DNA from: Puniceicoccales bacterium
GTDB lineage: Bacteria > Verrucomicrobiota > Verrucomicrobiia > Opitutales > JAIRLM01
Assembly: GCA_031287845.1 (NCBI GenBank)
Contig: JAITSI010000056.1
Location: 1-29,241 of the forward strand
Reading direction: 5' to 3'
Length of the DNA stretch: 29,241 nt
The notes under the pieces were generated by a model. That model did not search any database. It was not told where the DNA came from and saw nothing but the letters and a program-made list of their open reading frames with translations. The translations under genes were made by a program, and so were the position numbers. This document shows positions 15,905 to 23,393 of the stretch, piece by piece. Every line of letters begins with the position of its first letter. Position 1 is the stretch's first letter.

Positions 15905-16620
15905 TCCTCGGGAGCCCCCTCCCCCGATCCCAGCGGTTCCTCGTCCTCGTCGCCGATGGCAAAGAGCGGCCCATTCCGGTCCCGATTTTTGCTGGAAAGG
16001 CGGCTGCGCTCGTGCTCTTCCTGGCCCCGCAGGGAATAGCGGGCGAAGGGTAGGGCGGTCAGCCGCTCCGCCCCGATTGCTTCGCCGGTCTGTTCGCAGG
16101 TGCCATAGGTTCCCCGGTGCAGGCGTTCCAGGGCGGCCTCCACCTCGCGCAAAAGTTCCTGTTCGTTCTCCACGAAGCTCATGGCCCGTTCCAGGTCCGC
16201 CTGTTCCGCTGCGCCGTCGACGCCGTGCTGGTCCAGCATCTTTGCCCGGTCCAGCCCATCGCCATCGCTCCCCCGCAGGGTTTCCGCCCTGTGCCGCCGT
16301 AGCCGCCGCAGCAGCTCATCGCGCATCTTGACCAGCGCGTCGAAGTGCCGGTGCCAGCGGGCGGGAATGGCATCCTTCTTCCCGGGCCGGGAGGATGCGG
16401 GCGCCGCGTGGGGATCGAAGCCGAGGATGTCGACTATCGAGGCTGCCCTGCGCTCCGCCGTCGACCGACTCTTCCCCTCCGCATCCGGCTTCCTGGGCGC
16501 CGGTGCCGTTCCGGCGGGTGCCGTTGCCGAATCGGGCCCGCTCCCGGAGCGCTCGCGCAGCACCTGCTGCACGTCTTCCAGGGTGAAGACCTCCACGGGA
16601 TTTCTGGAAGTTGCTGCCAT
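15901..16620 (-). CDS. DksA/TraR-family protein lacking three of four zinc cysteines
   Basis: DksA/TraR proteins bind the RNA polymerase secondary channel and modify initiation, often with ppGpp. From the chosen ATG it is 239 residues. The first ~85 are low-complexity and basic/acidic. A coiled coil follows (about 90–165, HFDALVKMRDELLRRLRRH to EQELLREVEAALERL), then the C-terminal finger region RGTYGTC. The C4 spacing is exactly kept, but the residues read Cys175, Thr178, Ser196, Gly199, so zinc cannot be held in the usual way. The core still follows the family (TGEAIGAERLTALPFARYS). A second in-frame ATG lies at 16632 with AAAGGA directly against it; 16620 has GGAG at better spacing. It starts about 25 bases after ileS and overlaps lspA by 4 bases. 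Confidence 0.8.
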   Translation of the reverse strand: MAATSRNPVEVFTLEDVQQVLRERSGSGPDSATAPAGTAPAPRKPDAEGKSRSTAERRAASIVDILGFDPHAAPASSRPGKKDAIPARWHRHFDALVKMRDELLRRLRRHRAETLRGSDGDGLDRAKMLDQHGVDGAAEQADLERAMSFVENEQELLREVEAALERLHRGTYGTCEQTGEAIGAERLTALPFARYSLRGQEEHERSRLSSKNRDRNGPLFAIGDEDEEPLGSGEGAPEE

Positions 16621-16644
16621 GTGCCGCTCCATTCCTTTTCGTTG

Positions 16645-19443
16645 CTAGGCCAGGTCGGGGAACAGTTCCAAGAGAACCCGCCGGCAGCGGTCGGAAACCT
16701 TTCCCCAGCTTCCCACGGCGTGGAGCCGTTCGCACCAGCGCCAGCTGCGGGCACAGCGCTCGCCGAGGGCCCTGGCGGCCGTGATGGACCAGCCATCCCC
16801 CGGCCGTTCTGCCACGGTGACCTGGGAAACGATGAAAATTTCCGGCAAATGCTCCTCGAAGGTGCGGGCCAGGGGCAGGATGGGGTCATCCCGGCCGATT
16901 TCCCAAAAAACTCTCGCATCCAGCGACTTGCCGATCGTTCCCTCGCGCCGGGCCTCCTCCAGCCGGCGGTTGACCTCCCGGCGCACCTCCAGCAGCCGGT
17001 CCACGGAGGCGAGCGCGTCCTCGCAGCCGGAAAAGTCGGACTCCCCGGGCCAGGGCAGCAGGTGGGCGGCACGGGGCGCGAAGGGAGAATTCGTCTGCCG
17101 GTGGGCATAGGCCTCGTCCGCGGTGAAGGGCAAAATGGGGAGGAGCATGGCCACCAGGGCGGTGAAGATGCGGTCCAGGGCCGTCTGGGCCGAGCGCCGC
17201 TCCAGCCAGTTTGCGCCGCAGGTGTAGAGCCGGTCTTTCAGCATGTCGTGGTAGGTGGCGGAGAGGGTGACGGTGCAAAAATTGAAAATGGCCCGGCAGG
17301 CGCCGTGGAATTCGGCGCCGGCGTAGGCGGAGCTCACCTCCTGGAGCAGCTGGCCGGTCTTGCCCAGAGCCCAGCGGTCCAGCGGCAGCATCCGGTCCAG
17401 CGGCACGGCATCCCGTTCCGGGCAAAAATCATAGAGGTTTCCCAGCTGGTAGCGGAGGGCGTTGCGGACCGTGCCGTAGGCGGATTGCACCTGGGACAGG
17501 ATGGCATCGGAGATGGGGATGTCGTCGCGGAAGTTTTCCGACGCGATCCAGAGCCGCACCACGTCGGCGCCGTAGCGGTTCACGTAGTCATCGGCCGACT
17601 GGGGAACGCCGTCGCTCTTGGAAATCTTTTTCCGATCCTCGCCGACGACGAAGCCGTGGGTGAGGACGGTGCGGTAGGGGGCATGGCCGGTGGAAATGAC
17701 GCTGCACCAGAGGGAAGATTGGAACCAGCCCCGGTGCTGGTCGCTGCCTTCCACGTAGAGGTCGGCGGGAAATGGCAGGTCGGGGCAGGACTTCGGCACG
17801 GCGCGGAAGCTGCAGCCGGAATCGAGCCAGACGTCCAGCGTGTCCGTCCCCTTGCGCAGGGATTCCCTTTCCCAGCCCGCTGGCAATGGCACCCCCTGAA
17901 GTAGCTCCCGGGCACTCTCCTCGAACCAGCAGTCGGAACCTTTTTTCCGCACCCGCTCCGCGATGGCCCGGGCCACGGTGCTGTCCAGGAGGGGCCGGCC
18001 GGAGCCGTCGAAGAAGACGGGGATGGGAATTCCCCAGGACCGCTGGCGGCTGATGCACCAGTCGGGGCGGGAGGCGATGGCGGCGCTGATGCGGCCGTGG
18101 CCCCACTCCGGCAGCCAGCGAACCCGGCCGGCGGCGTCCAGAACCTTCCGGCGCAGATCTTCCCGCTCCAGCTCCAGGAACCACTGGTCCATGGCCCGGT
18201 AGATGACCGGCGTCCGGGAACGCCAGCAGTGGGGATAGGAGTGGACGATGGGCCGCTCCCGGATCAGGTTGCCGGCGCGGCGCAGCAGGCCAATAACGGC
18301 ATCGTTGGCGGGACAGCGGCCGGCGCCATCCAAAATTTCCACGCCGACCAGTTCCGGGGGAATCTGTCCATCGGCCACGTAGCGGGCGCCGTCGTCGATG
18401 GGGCAGTACATCTCCAGGCCGTGCTCCCGGCCCAGCCGGTAGTCCTCCATGCCGTGGGCGGGGGCGCAGTGGACGCAGCCGGTGCCGGCGTCGGCGGTGA
18501 CGAAGTCGGCGGTGAAGATGGGGCTCGGCCGGTCCAGGAACGGGTGGCGGGCGGTTTTTCCCAAAAATGCGCCGCCGGGGAACTGGGCCACGGGGACGGC
18601 ACCGTCCAGCTGGCAGTCGGCGAGGAAGCGGCCGGCGAGGTCGCCGGCGACGATGAAAGTTTTTTCACCGGAGCGCAGGGCCGTGTAGGTGAGGTCCGGG
18701 TGGACGGCCAGGGCCCGGTTGGCGGGAAGGGACCAGGGGGTGGTGGTCCAGATGGCAAGGCTGGCAGATCCATCCAGGCCAAGCTCCCGGGAGGATCGGG
18801 CTTCCAGGGGAAATGCCACCCAGATGGACGGACCGTCGATGTCCCGGTACTCGATCTCCGCCTCCGCCAGCGCCGTGCGGCAGGGAATGGACCAGTACAC
18901 CGGCCGCTTGCTCCAGTGGACCAGGCCCAGGTCCACGCAGCGGGCGAAAAATTCCAAAATTTCCGCCTCGTAGGCCGGATCCATGGTGCGGTACTCCCGC
19001 TTCCAGTCCGCCAGCAGCCCCAGCCGCTCGAACTGCTCCCGCTGGCGCCGGGAAAAGTCCCGGGAAAATTGGGCACAGGCCCGGCGCAGCTCCAGCGGGG
19101 ACTGGGCCGTGGCGCCACCCCGGCGCAGCACCTTCTGCTCGATGGGTAGACCGTGGCAGTCCCAGCCGGGAACGTAGGGGGCGTGGAAGCCGCACTGGGT
19201 CCTATGGCGGATGAAGATGTCCTTCAGCACCTTGTTGAGGGCCGTGCCGATGTGCACGTCGCCGTTGGTGAAGGGCGGTCCGTCGTGGAGAAAAAATGTG
19301 GGACAGCCGGCCCGGGCCGCCTGGATCTGGCCGTAGAGGTCGATTTCCTGCCAGTGGGCCAGGCGCGCCGGCTCGTCCCGGGCCGGAGCCGGACGGAGCG
19401 GGAAGTGGGTGCGGGGCAGATTCAGCGTGTCTTTGAGCTCCAT
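16645..19443 (-). CDS. ileS: isoleucine--tRNA ligase
   Basis: Class I synthetase that charges tRNA-Ile and edits valine. It has 932 residues, normal length. The N-terminal HDGPPFTNGDVHIGT holds the HIGH motif as HIGT at 64–67. YVPGWDCHGLPIEQKVL follows, then the editing domain (TTTPWSLPANRALAVHP type). The KMSKS loop is KISKS at 606–610, followed by NRYGADVVRLWIAS. The C-terminal anticodon-binding domain is complete. The last ~36 residues keep the outline of the bacterial IleRS zinc finger, but each Cys pair has lost one member: C897-A-R-S900 and S917-D-R-C920. AAGGGA precedes the ATG at 19443 at good spacing. It is the first gene of ileS–dksA-like–lspA. The 162-base divergent gap to the Skp-like gene holds A-tracts but no clear promoter. 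Confidence 0.96.
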   Translation of the reverse strand: MELKDTLNLPRTHFPLRPAPARDEPARLAHWQEIDLYGQIQAARAGCPTFFLHDGPPFTNGDVHIGTALNKVLKDIFIRHRTQCGFHAPYVPGWDCHGLPIEQKVLRRGGATAQSPLELRRACAQFSRDFSRRQREQFERLGLLADWKREYRTMDPAYEAEILEFFARCVDLGLVHWSKRPVYWSIPCRTALAEAEIEYRDIDGPSIWVAFPLEARSSRELGLDGSASLAIWTTTPWSLPANRALAVHPDLTYTALRSGEKTFIVAGDLAGRFLADCQLDGAVPVAQFPGGAFLGKTARHPFLDRPSPIFTADFVTADAGTGCVHCAPAHGMEDYRLGREHGLEMYCPIDDGARYVADGQIPPELVGVEILDGAGRCPANDAVIGLLRRAGNLIRERPIVHSYPHCWRSRTPVIYRAMDQWFLELEREDLRRKVLDAAGRVRWLPEWGHGRISAAIASRPDWCISRQRSWGIPIPVFFDGSGRPLLDSTVARAIAERVRKKGSDCWFEESARELLQGVPLPAGWERESLRKGTDTLDVWLDSGCSFRAVPKSCPDLPFPADLYVEGSDQHRGWFQSSLWCSVISTGHAPYRTVLTHGFVVGEDRKKISKSDGVPQSADDYVNRYGADVVRLWIASENFRDDIPISDAILSQVQSAYGTVRNALRYQLGNLYDFCPERDAVPLDRMLPLDRWALGKTGQLLQEVSSAYAGAEFHGACRAIFNFCTVTLSATYHDMLKDRLYTCGANWLERRSAQTALDRIFTALVAMLLPILPFTADEAYAHRQTNSPFAPRAAHLLPWPGESDFSGCEDALASVDRLLEVRREVNRRLEEARREGTIGKSLDARVFWEIGRDDPILPLARTFEEHLPEIFIVSQVTVAERPGDGWSITAARALGERCARSWRWCERLHAVGSWGKVSDRCRRVLLELFPDLA

Positions 19444-19605
19444 GGCCCGTCCCTTCGTCGGTCGACCACTAGGTTCCGGCGTCGGCCGTGCAATCTTTTT
19501 CCGGCGAAAAATGGCGGAAAAGTTGCAAAAAAAAACGGCGCCGGTGGCCAGTTTTTGATTGAAATGGGGCGGCGACCTGGGGCAAAATCCGCCCGGAAGG
19601 TTGTT

Positions 19606-20154
19606 ATGAAGAGATTTTTACTGTCCTTGGCGGTGCTGGGCGCGTTGGCACCGGTGGCCCACGGCGCGCAGAGCCTGCCCAGTCTGCTGACCGTCGACGC
19701 CGCCCGGGTGTACAATAACTACGGCAGGGCGGAGCGCTCGCGGGAACAGTTCCAGCAGGCGGTGGAGAAGGCCCAGGAGGAGATGCGCTCCATGTTGGAC
19801 GAGGGCGTCCGCATGGCCAGGGAGCTGCAGGAGCTGCAGGAAAAGGTGGACAACCCCACCCTGAGCGAGACGGCGCGGGGAAAGTTCCGCCAGGAGCTGG
19901 AGGAGAAGACCGAGGAGGTCCGCAAGAAGGAGGTCGAGGTCAACACGTTCCGCCAGCAGACGGATCGGGAACTGGCGGAGCGGCGGGAAGAGTTCGTGAG
20001 CAAGCACCTGGAGGAAATTAAGGCGGTGGTGGCGAACCTGGCCGGCAAGCATCGGGCCCAGCTGGTTCTCAATACCGCCGGCATGGAGGTCCTCTACTCC
20101 GAGGCCGCCCTGGACATCACCGAGGAGGTGATCAAGGCCATCAACGGAAAGTAG
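19606..20154 (+). CDS. OmpH/Skp-family periplasmic chaperone
   Basis: Skp-like proteins hold unfolded outer-membrane proteins in the periplasm. The 182-residue protein begins with a Sec signal peptide (MKRFLLSLAVLGALAPVAHGAQ), so cleavage near residue 20 is expected. VDAARVYNNYGRAERS follows, matching the family's first beta strand, then a long coiled coil (about 45–135) rich in E, K, Q and R, and a C-terminal strand region (QLVLNTAGMEVLYSEAALDITEEVIKAIN) typical of Skp. The ATG at 19606 has GGAAGG five bases upstream. The open frame extends far upstream, but only as a shadow of ileS. No bamA or lpxD neighbour is present, unlike in many genomes. The name rests on architecture and the N- and C-terminal family motifs. 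Confidence 0.85.
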   Translation: MKRFLLSLAVLGALAPVAHGAQSLPSLLTVDAARVYNNYGRAERSREQFQQAVEKAQEEMRSMLDEGVRMARELQELQEKVDNPTLSETARGKFRQELEEKTEEVRKKEVEVNTFRQQTDRELAERREEFVSKHLEEIKAVVANLAGKHRAQLVLNTAGMEVLYSEAALDITEEVIKAINGK

Positions 20155-20220
20155 AAGCGTCCGCCCGCCGGGGAAGGCGCGGTGCGGCGGAGCCGGGGCG
20201 GGGCTTCCGGACCGGTCCGC

Positions 20221-20247
20221 GGCGCCGCCCGCGAGGCGGGCGGCGCC
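20221..20247. repeat. perfect 12-bp GC hairpin after the Skp-like gene
   Basis: GGCGCCGCCCGC, loop GAG, then the exact complement. It lies 66 bases after the Skp-like stop and is the counterpart of the hairpin at 13334–13362. There is no T-run. It may end the plus-strand transcript or stabilise its 3' end (inference). Confidence 0.6.
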
Positions 20248-20288
20248 GCCATTGGCTGCCATTCCCCGGGAGGATGCATTTCCGATCG

Positions 20289-20314
20289 AAAAAAAGGCCT
20301 TGCCCCTGCAAGGC
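20289..20314 (-). terminator. intrinsic terminator of the three-paralogue island
   Basis: Read on the minus strand: GCCTTGC, 4-base loop AGGG, GCAAGGC, C, then seven Ts. It lies 47 bases after the stop of the last paralogue (20361). A second inverted repeat, GCGGAACC/GGTTCCGC at 20313–20345, sits between it and the gene. Confidence 0.8.
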
Positions 20315-20360
20315 GGAACCGCGATTTCCCGGGTTCCGGTTCCGCGCGGGTAATTTCCGC

Positions 20361-20978
20361 CTATGACGGAATTTCTGGGATCGGGGAAGTTTCCGTGTCG
20401 TCGATGGCATGGATTCGCGTCGGAGGAGAGCTCTGCAGCGAAGCGTCGTCCTTCAGCGCGTTGAACCGGTCAATTCCCTCATTCCCAAACATTTCATATT
20501 CCATTCCCGGATTTTCGCCGCCGCCTCCATTTGCCGAGGTCTCGCCCCTCCCGCGGATGCACATCACATTTCCGCCTATGTCCAACGACGCGGTGGGATT
20601 CCAAAGTCCGCTGCTGGCCCTTTGCCCCACGGGGGAGCGGGGTGCGGTGCCATCGCCATCGGCCCTATTTTTTTCCTTGCCGGCCAGCGGTGCCGCCGGC
20701 CGTGCCTGGCCATGGAACGCTTGCATGGACAGCAAGGCCAGGGCCATTCCCCCGGCGGCGCCGGCAAAGGTTCCGCTCCAGGAGCTGGGTAGGCCAACGC
20801 AATTGGCAATGCAATAGCTAAGCACTCCGGTGCCGACGCCGAGGAGTAAATTTTTAATTTGGGCCGCACCGGGAAAAACCCTACAATTCGCTTCCGGAAG
20901 AGAATCAATGTCCGGTGCATTTCTTTCAATCCGCCTGGAGATCTTGCCTTCAACCGTTTTTAATCCATTCATATCCAT
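20361..20978 (-). CDS. small membrane-hairpin protein, paralogue 1 (function unknown)
   Basis: I recognise no family. From the ATG at 20978 it is 205 residues. It has a polar N-terminus of about 42 residues, two glycine-rich hydrophobic segments (about 43–63 and 65–87) joined by a very short turn with Pro (GLPSSW), and a polar tail rich in N, G, S and D. The hairpin ends at the same residue number as in the two neighbours (21139–21834 and 22306–23121), and the MDMN start matches their MNVN/MNMN. The tail is unrelated to theirs and lacks the VDEAL motif. The frame is open for 46 more codons upstream, but those lie in the conserved non-coding leader. G+C is lower than in the housekeeping genes. 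It is last of the three before a terminator. A lineage-specific membrane protein is likely; any role is unknown. Confidence 0.7.
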   Translation of the reverse strand: MDMNGLKTVEGKISRRIERNAPDIDSLPEANCRVFPGAAQIKNLLLGVGTGVLSYCIANCVGLPSSWSGTFAGAAGGMALALLSMQAFHGQARPAAPLAGKEKNRADGDGTAPRSPVGQRASSGLWNPTASLDIGGNVMCIRGRGETSANGGGGENPGMEYEMFGNEGIDRFNALKDDASLQSSPPTRIHAIDDTETSPIPEIPS

Positions 20979-21077
20979 GTCTTTATTTGCTTTCGTAAAT
21001 ATTCTAGGTCCAGGAAAGGCCACGCCGTTCGCCCGGACGGGGAGGTGTCTTGCATCGGGCTCCACCCTTTGCAAGGC
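20979..21077 (-). promoter_or_regulatory. leader of paralogue 1 (diverged copy)
   Basis: Shares the order of elements with the leaders of the other two paralogues: CTTGCAAAGG at the upstream end, then GCAAGACACC, a GC-rich section, then TTTAC and an A-rich stretch before ATG. The two hairpins present in the other copies are only partly kept here. The role is inferred from conservation. Confidence 0.45.
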
Positions 21078-21138
21078 ATTTCTGATCCCTTGGGGTGGCA
21101 GGACTCTCCCCTGCACCCTATTTTTGAGTAATTTTCAA

Positions 21139-21834
21139 TCAGGTCGGCAGTTCGGTGAGCAGAGGCATTTCCAGTCCATCGTTAAAATCTACATCACAGA
21201 TCTCGGGCCGTATCAGCACTTGGTTGTCCGTTCCTTCGCTTGCATCTGTATTAGCAAAAAAGGAGAACCGATGCAGCGGCAGAGGATTGGCCATTGGATT
21301 ATCATTTTCCGCCATATTTAAGCCGGGAAATGACTGGATCTTACGGGCTATCATTTCGCTCTGCAGTTCCAGTTTTCCCATCATTTTTCCATGCTCAAAG
21401 CATTTGAGCGCCTCGTCGACGGGAACCAAATGTGCACTGCGGCCAAAGGTCACAAGTTTTTTCCAACGGCCGCTGAGTAGATTTTGCCGCAATAGGACCC
21501 GCGTTTCAAAGCCTTCACTTTCTGCCCTAGCTTTCTCGTCCGCGGTCAGTGGTTCCGGCGGCTTTACGCATTGACTGAGTAGAAGGATTGGCGTCAAAAC
21601 TGCCACCGTCCCCCCGCTGGCACCGGCAATGATCCCGCTCACGCCCGCGGAAAGGCCAAGGGCGTGGGAGGCAAAATAGCCAAGCGCCCCGACGCCGCAG
21701 CCCAGGACTAGGCATCCAGCCCTGAGCAGGCAGGGGCGGGTTGTGCAAATCTTTTTCATGCACGAACCGGCACCATTTATAAATCTTTGCAAGCGATTGG
21801 GGTTCGCATTTTCATTGACCATGTTCACATTCAT
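21139..21834 (-). CDS. small membrane-hairpin protein, paralogue 2 (function unknown)
   Basis: I recognise no family. From the ATG at 21834 it is 231 residues: a polar, Asn-rich N-terminus with NPNRLQRFIN, two hydrophobic segments (about 36–60 and 62–87) with many Gly/Ala and a tight turn, then a polar tail. The tail carries VDEALKCFEHGKMMGKLE and QSEM at 139–161, which lines up without net gaps with VDEALEIFERGKAAGKLE and QNEM at the same residues of paralogue 3. No signal peptide, enzymatic motif or cysteine pattern is evident. The bilobed hydrophobic hairpin with both ends predicted on one side of the membrane resembles the layout of chlamydial Inc proteins, but that likeness is architectural only. 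An upstream in-frame TTG would add 32 codons; I reject it because substitutions there relative to paralogue 3 are mostly amino-acid changing. Confidence 0.75.
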   Translation of the reverse strand: MNVNMVNENANPNRLQRFINGAGSCMKKICTTRPCLLRAGCLVLGCGVGALGYFASHALGLSAGVSGIIAGASGGTVAVLTPILLLSQCVKPPEPLTADEKARAESEGFETRVLLRQNLLSGRWKKLVTFGRSAHLVPVDEALKCFEHGKMMGKLELQSEMIARKIQSFPGLNMAENDNPMANPLPLHRFSFFANTDASEGTDNQVLIRPEICDVDFNDGLEMPLLTELPT

Positions 21835-22081
21835 GTTTTTGTCTTTCTTTGTAAACACTCCGGAATGGGAGATGGCCACGCCATCCCTCCGAATTGGAGG
21901 GTGTCTTGCAGCGGGTTTCTTCCTTTGCAAGTCATTTTAAAAATATTGCGAAAAAAACCGTGCCCGCGGGCCGGGCTCCCGGTTCGGTGGGGAAAGGTCC
22001 TGGGATGCGGGAGCCGAGGGCTGGACGAGTCTCCGCGGGCCCTGCGCCCGGACTCTTGCCGGACCCTGCGCCCGGACTCTT
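21835..22081 (-). promoter_or_regulatory. conserved leader/upstream region of paralogue 2
   Basis: Matches 23122–23345 upstream of paralogue 3 over roughly 230 bases. On the minus strand it holds two adjacent stem-loops, CCCTCC-AATTC-GGAGGG (21901–21885) and GATGGC-GTG-GCCATC (21885–21871), then an A-rich run before ATG. Further upstream lies a T-run and a GC-rich portion. This copy has an extra internal tandem of an 18-base unit (22040–22057 and 22064–22081). It probably contains the promoter and a structured 5' leader. Confidence 0.55.
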
Positions 22082-22099
22082 AAATCCAGGGCTGATCCC

Positions 22100-22300
22100 G
22101 AAGTTGACCCGGGCGCCTTGTCCCCCAACTCCGCTCCCCCGCTTCGCTTCCCACGGATATCGCCGCCACGGCACTCCGCGCATTTACCGTGGCAGTGGGG
22201 CGCAGCCCCATTGGAATTTCTTAGCCGGCGAAGCGGATTCCTTTGGGCCCGAGGCCCTTAGGGGTGGGGAACAGCTCCCCGCACCCATTGGGGAATTATT
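22100..22300. repeat. dispersed mosaic repeat, copy D (diverged)
   Basis: Contains CCCCCGCTTCGCTTCCC, ACGGCACTCCGCGCAT and GTGGGGCGCAGCCCCA, all modules of the family, in the order of the inverted copies, but with gaps and changes. It is followed by other GC stem-loops (GGGCCCGAGGCCC, GGGGAACAGCTCCCC). It lies between paralogues 2 and 3. Confidence 0.6.
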
Positions 22301-22305
22301 TTTAC

Positions 22306-23121
22306 TCAGATTGGCAGTTGGTAGAATGCCAAGGTCTCCGGCACCGTGACTTGATCCGTGAAGACGCTATTATGGTTTAGCAGCGGACTAATATCACTTG
22401 CTTCGGTAGAGTTTAAATTTATGTCGTTGAAGAAATACCGTATCGCCGGATTGCTGCCTATTTTACAGTCTGGATCTATTTCGAGGGTGAACGGTTCTTC
22501 CAGCGGATTGATCCCTATTGTTGGAATGGGATCGGGACTCGGACTTGTGAAAAAGAAGAACTGTGTCGGATTGGCATAGGACATTGGCATGGTATTTTGC
22601 AACGCATTGTCTATGCAAACTGGCGGGTTATTAGGGGGCATTTCGTTCTGGTATTCAAGCTTTCCGGCAGCTTTCCCTCTTTCAAAGATTTCGAGTGCTT
22701 CGTCTACGGACATTGCCCGTTGGCGGAAATTGGCAGGGCCAGGCCTTTCCCGTTGGTCATTGCGTGGATTTTGCCCTGCCACGGCCCAATTGTCCAATTC
22801 TTCTTCCGCTGCCCTGGCGTCCGGTTGCTCGGCCGGCGGCCTTTCCTGTCCCATGTGCCTATGGAAAAGGTAGGTCAACGGTAAACTGGAGAGCATCCCA
22901 CCGGCGAGACTGGCAATGGCTCCGCATGCGATGCCGGGAAAGCCCATGGCCATGGCGGTCCAGTGCGCAAGTGCTCCAGTGCCGCCTACTAGGACTACGC
23001 TAGCAAGCCCGATCAGGCCGGATTTGAACGTACAAGGCGGCCTCAGCGCCAGTCTAGCGTCATTTATAAGTCTTTGCAGGCGATTGGGGCCTGCATTTCC
23101 ATTGACCACGTTCATATTCAT
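22306..23121 (-). CDS. small membrane-hairpin protein, paralogue 3 (function unknown)
   Basis: I recognise no family. From the ATG at 23121 it is 271 residues, the longest of the three. The N-terminus with GPNRLQRLIND is close to paralogue 2. Two hydrophobic segments (about 34–60 and 62–87) with Gly/Ala-rich faces form a hairpin. VDEALEIFERGKAAGKLE and QNEM at 139–161 are shared with paralogue 2. The C-terminal ~105 residues are unique to this copy: polar and Asn/Pro-rich, with FFFFTSPSPDPIP, and low G+C at the DNA level. No signal peptide or catalytic motif is seen. It is first of the set on the minus strand, with its own copy of the ~230-base leader, so it is probably transcribed separately from paralogue 2. 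Membrane location is well supported; function is unknown. Confidence 0.75.
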   Translation of the reverse strand: MNMNVVNGNAGPNRLQRLINDARLALRPPCTFKSGLIGLASVVLVGGTGALAHWTAMAMGFPGIACGAIASLAGGMLSSLPLTYLFHRHMGQERPPAEQPDARAAEEELDNWAVAGQNPRNDQRERPGPANFRQRAMSVDEALEIFERGKAAGKLEYQNEMPPNNPPVCIDNALQNTMPMSYANPTQFFFFTSPSPDPIPTIGINPLEEPFTLEIDPDCKIGSNPAIRYFFNDINLNSTEASDISPLLNHNSVFTDQVTVPETLAFYQLPI

Positions 23122-23345
23122 GTTTTTGTCTTTCTTTGTAAATGTTCCGGGATTGGAGATGGCCGCGCCATCCCTCCGAATTGGAGGGTGTCTCGCAGCG
23201 GATTTCTTCCTTTGCAAGTCATTTCGAAAATGTTGTAAAAAAACCCGTGCCCGCGGTCCGGACTCCCGGTTCGGTGGGGAAAGGTCCTGGGATGCAGGAA
23301 CTGAGGGCTGGACGGGTCTCCGCGGGTCCGGCGCCGGGACTCATA
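23122..23345 (-). promoter_or_regulatory. conserved leader/upstream region of paralogue 3
   Basis: Near-identical counterpart of 21835–22081. It keeps the same two stem-loops (CCCTCC/GGAGGG at 23188–23172 and GATGGC/GCCATC just after), the CTTGCAAAGGAAG block and the A-rich run before ATG. Differences fall mainly in loops and spacers. The remaining 23346–23393 up to holA shows nothing recognisable. Confidence 0.55.
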
Positions 23346-23393
23346 AATTCACGCCTGGCCCCTGGGCAGCAATCCGGATCCGCGGGACTGGGT

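Noticed and set aside
16345..19149. Long open frames (+) of 519 and 350 codons opposite ileS and the dksA-like gene
   Set aside because: Antisense shadows; composition follows the complement of the real codons and no family is recognisable.
23122..23217. Extension of paralogue 3 (and the matching part of paralogue 2 at 21835–21930) from an upstream TTG
   Set aside because: Differences between the copies would mostly change amino acids and the segment forms two conserved stem-loops, so I treat it as a leader.
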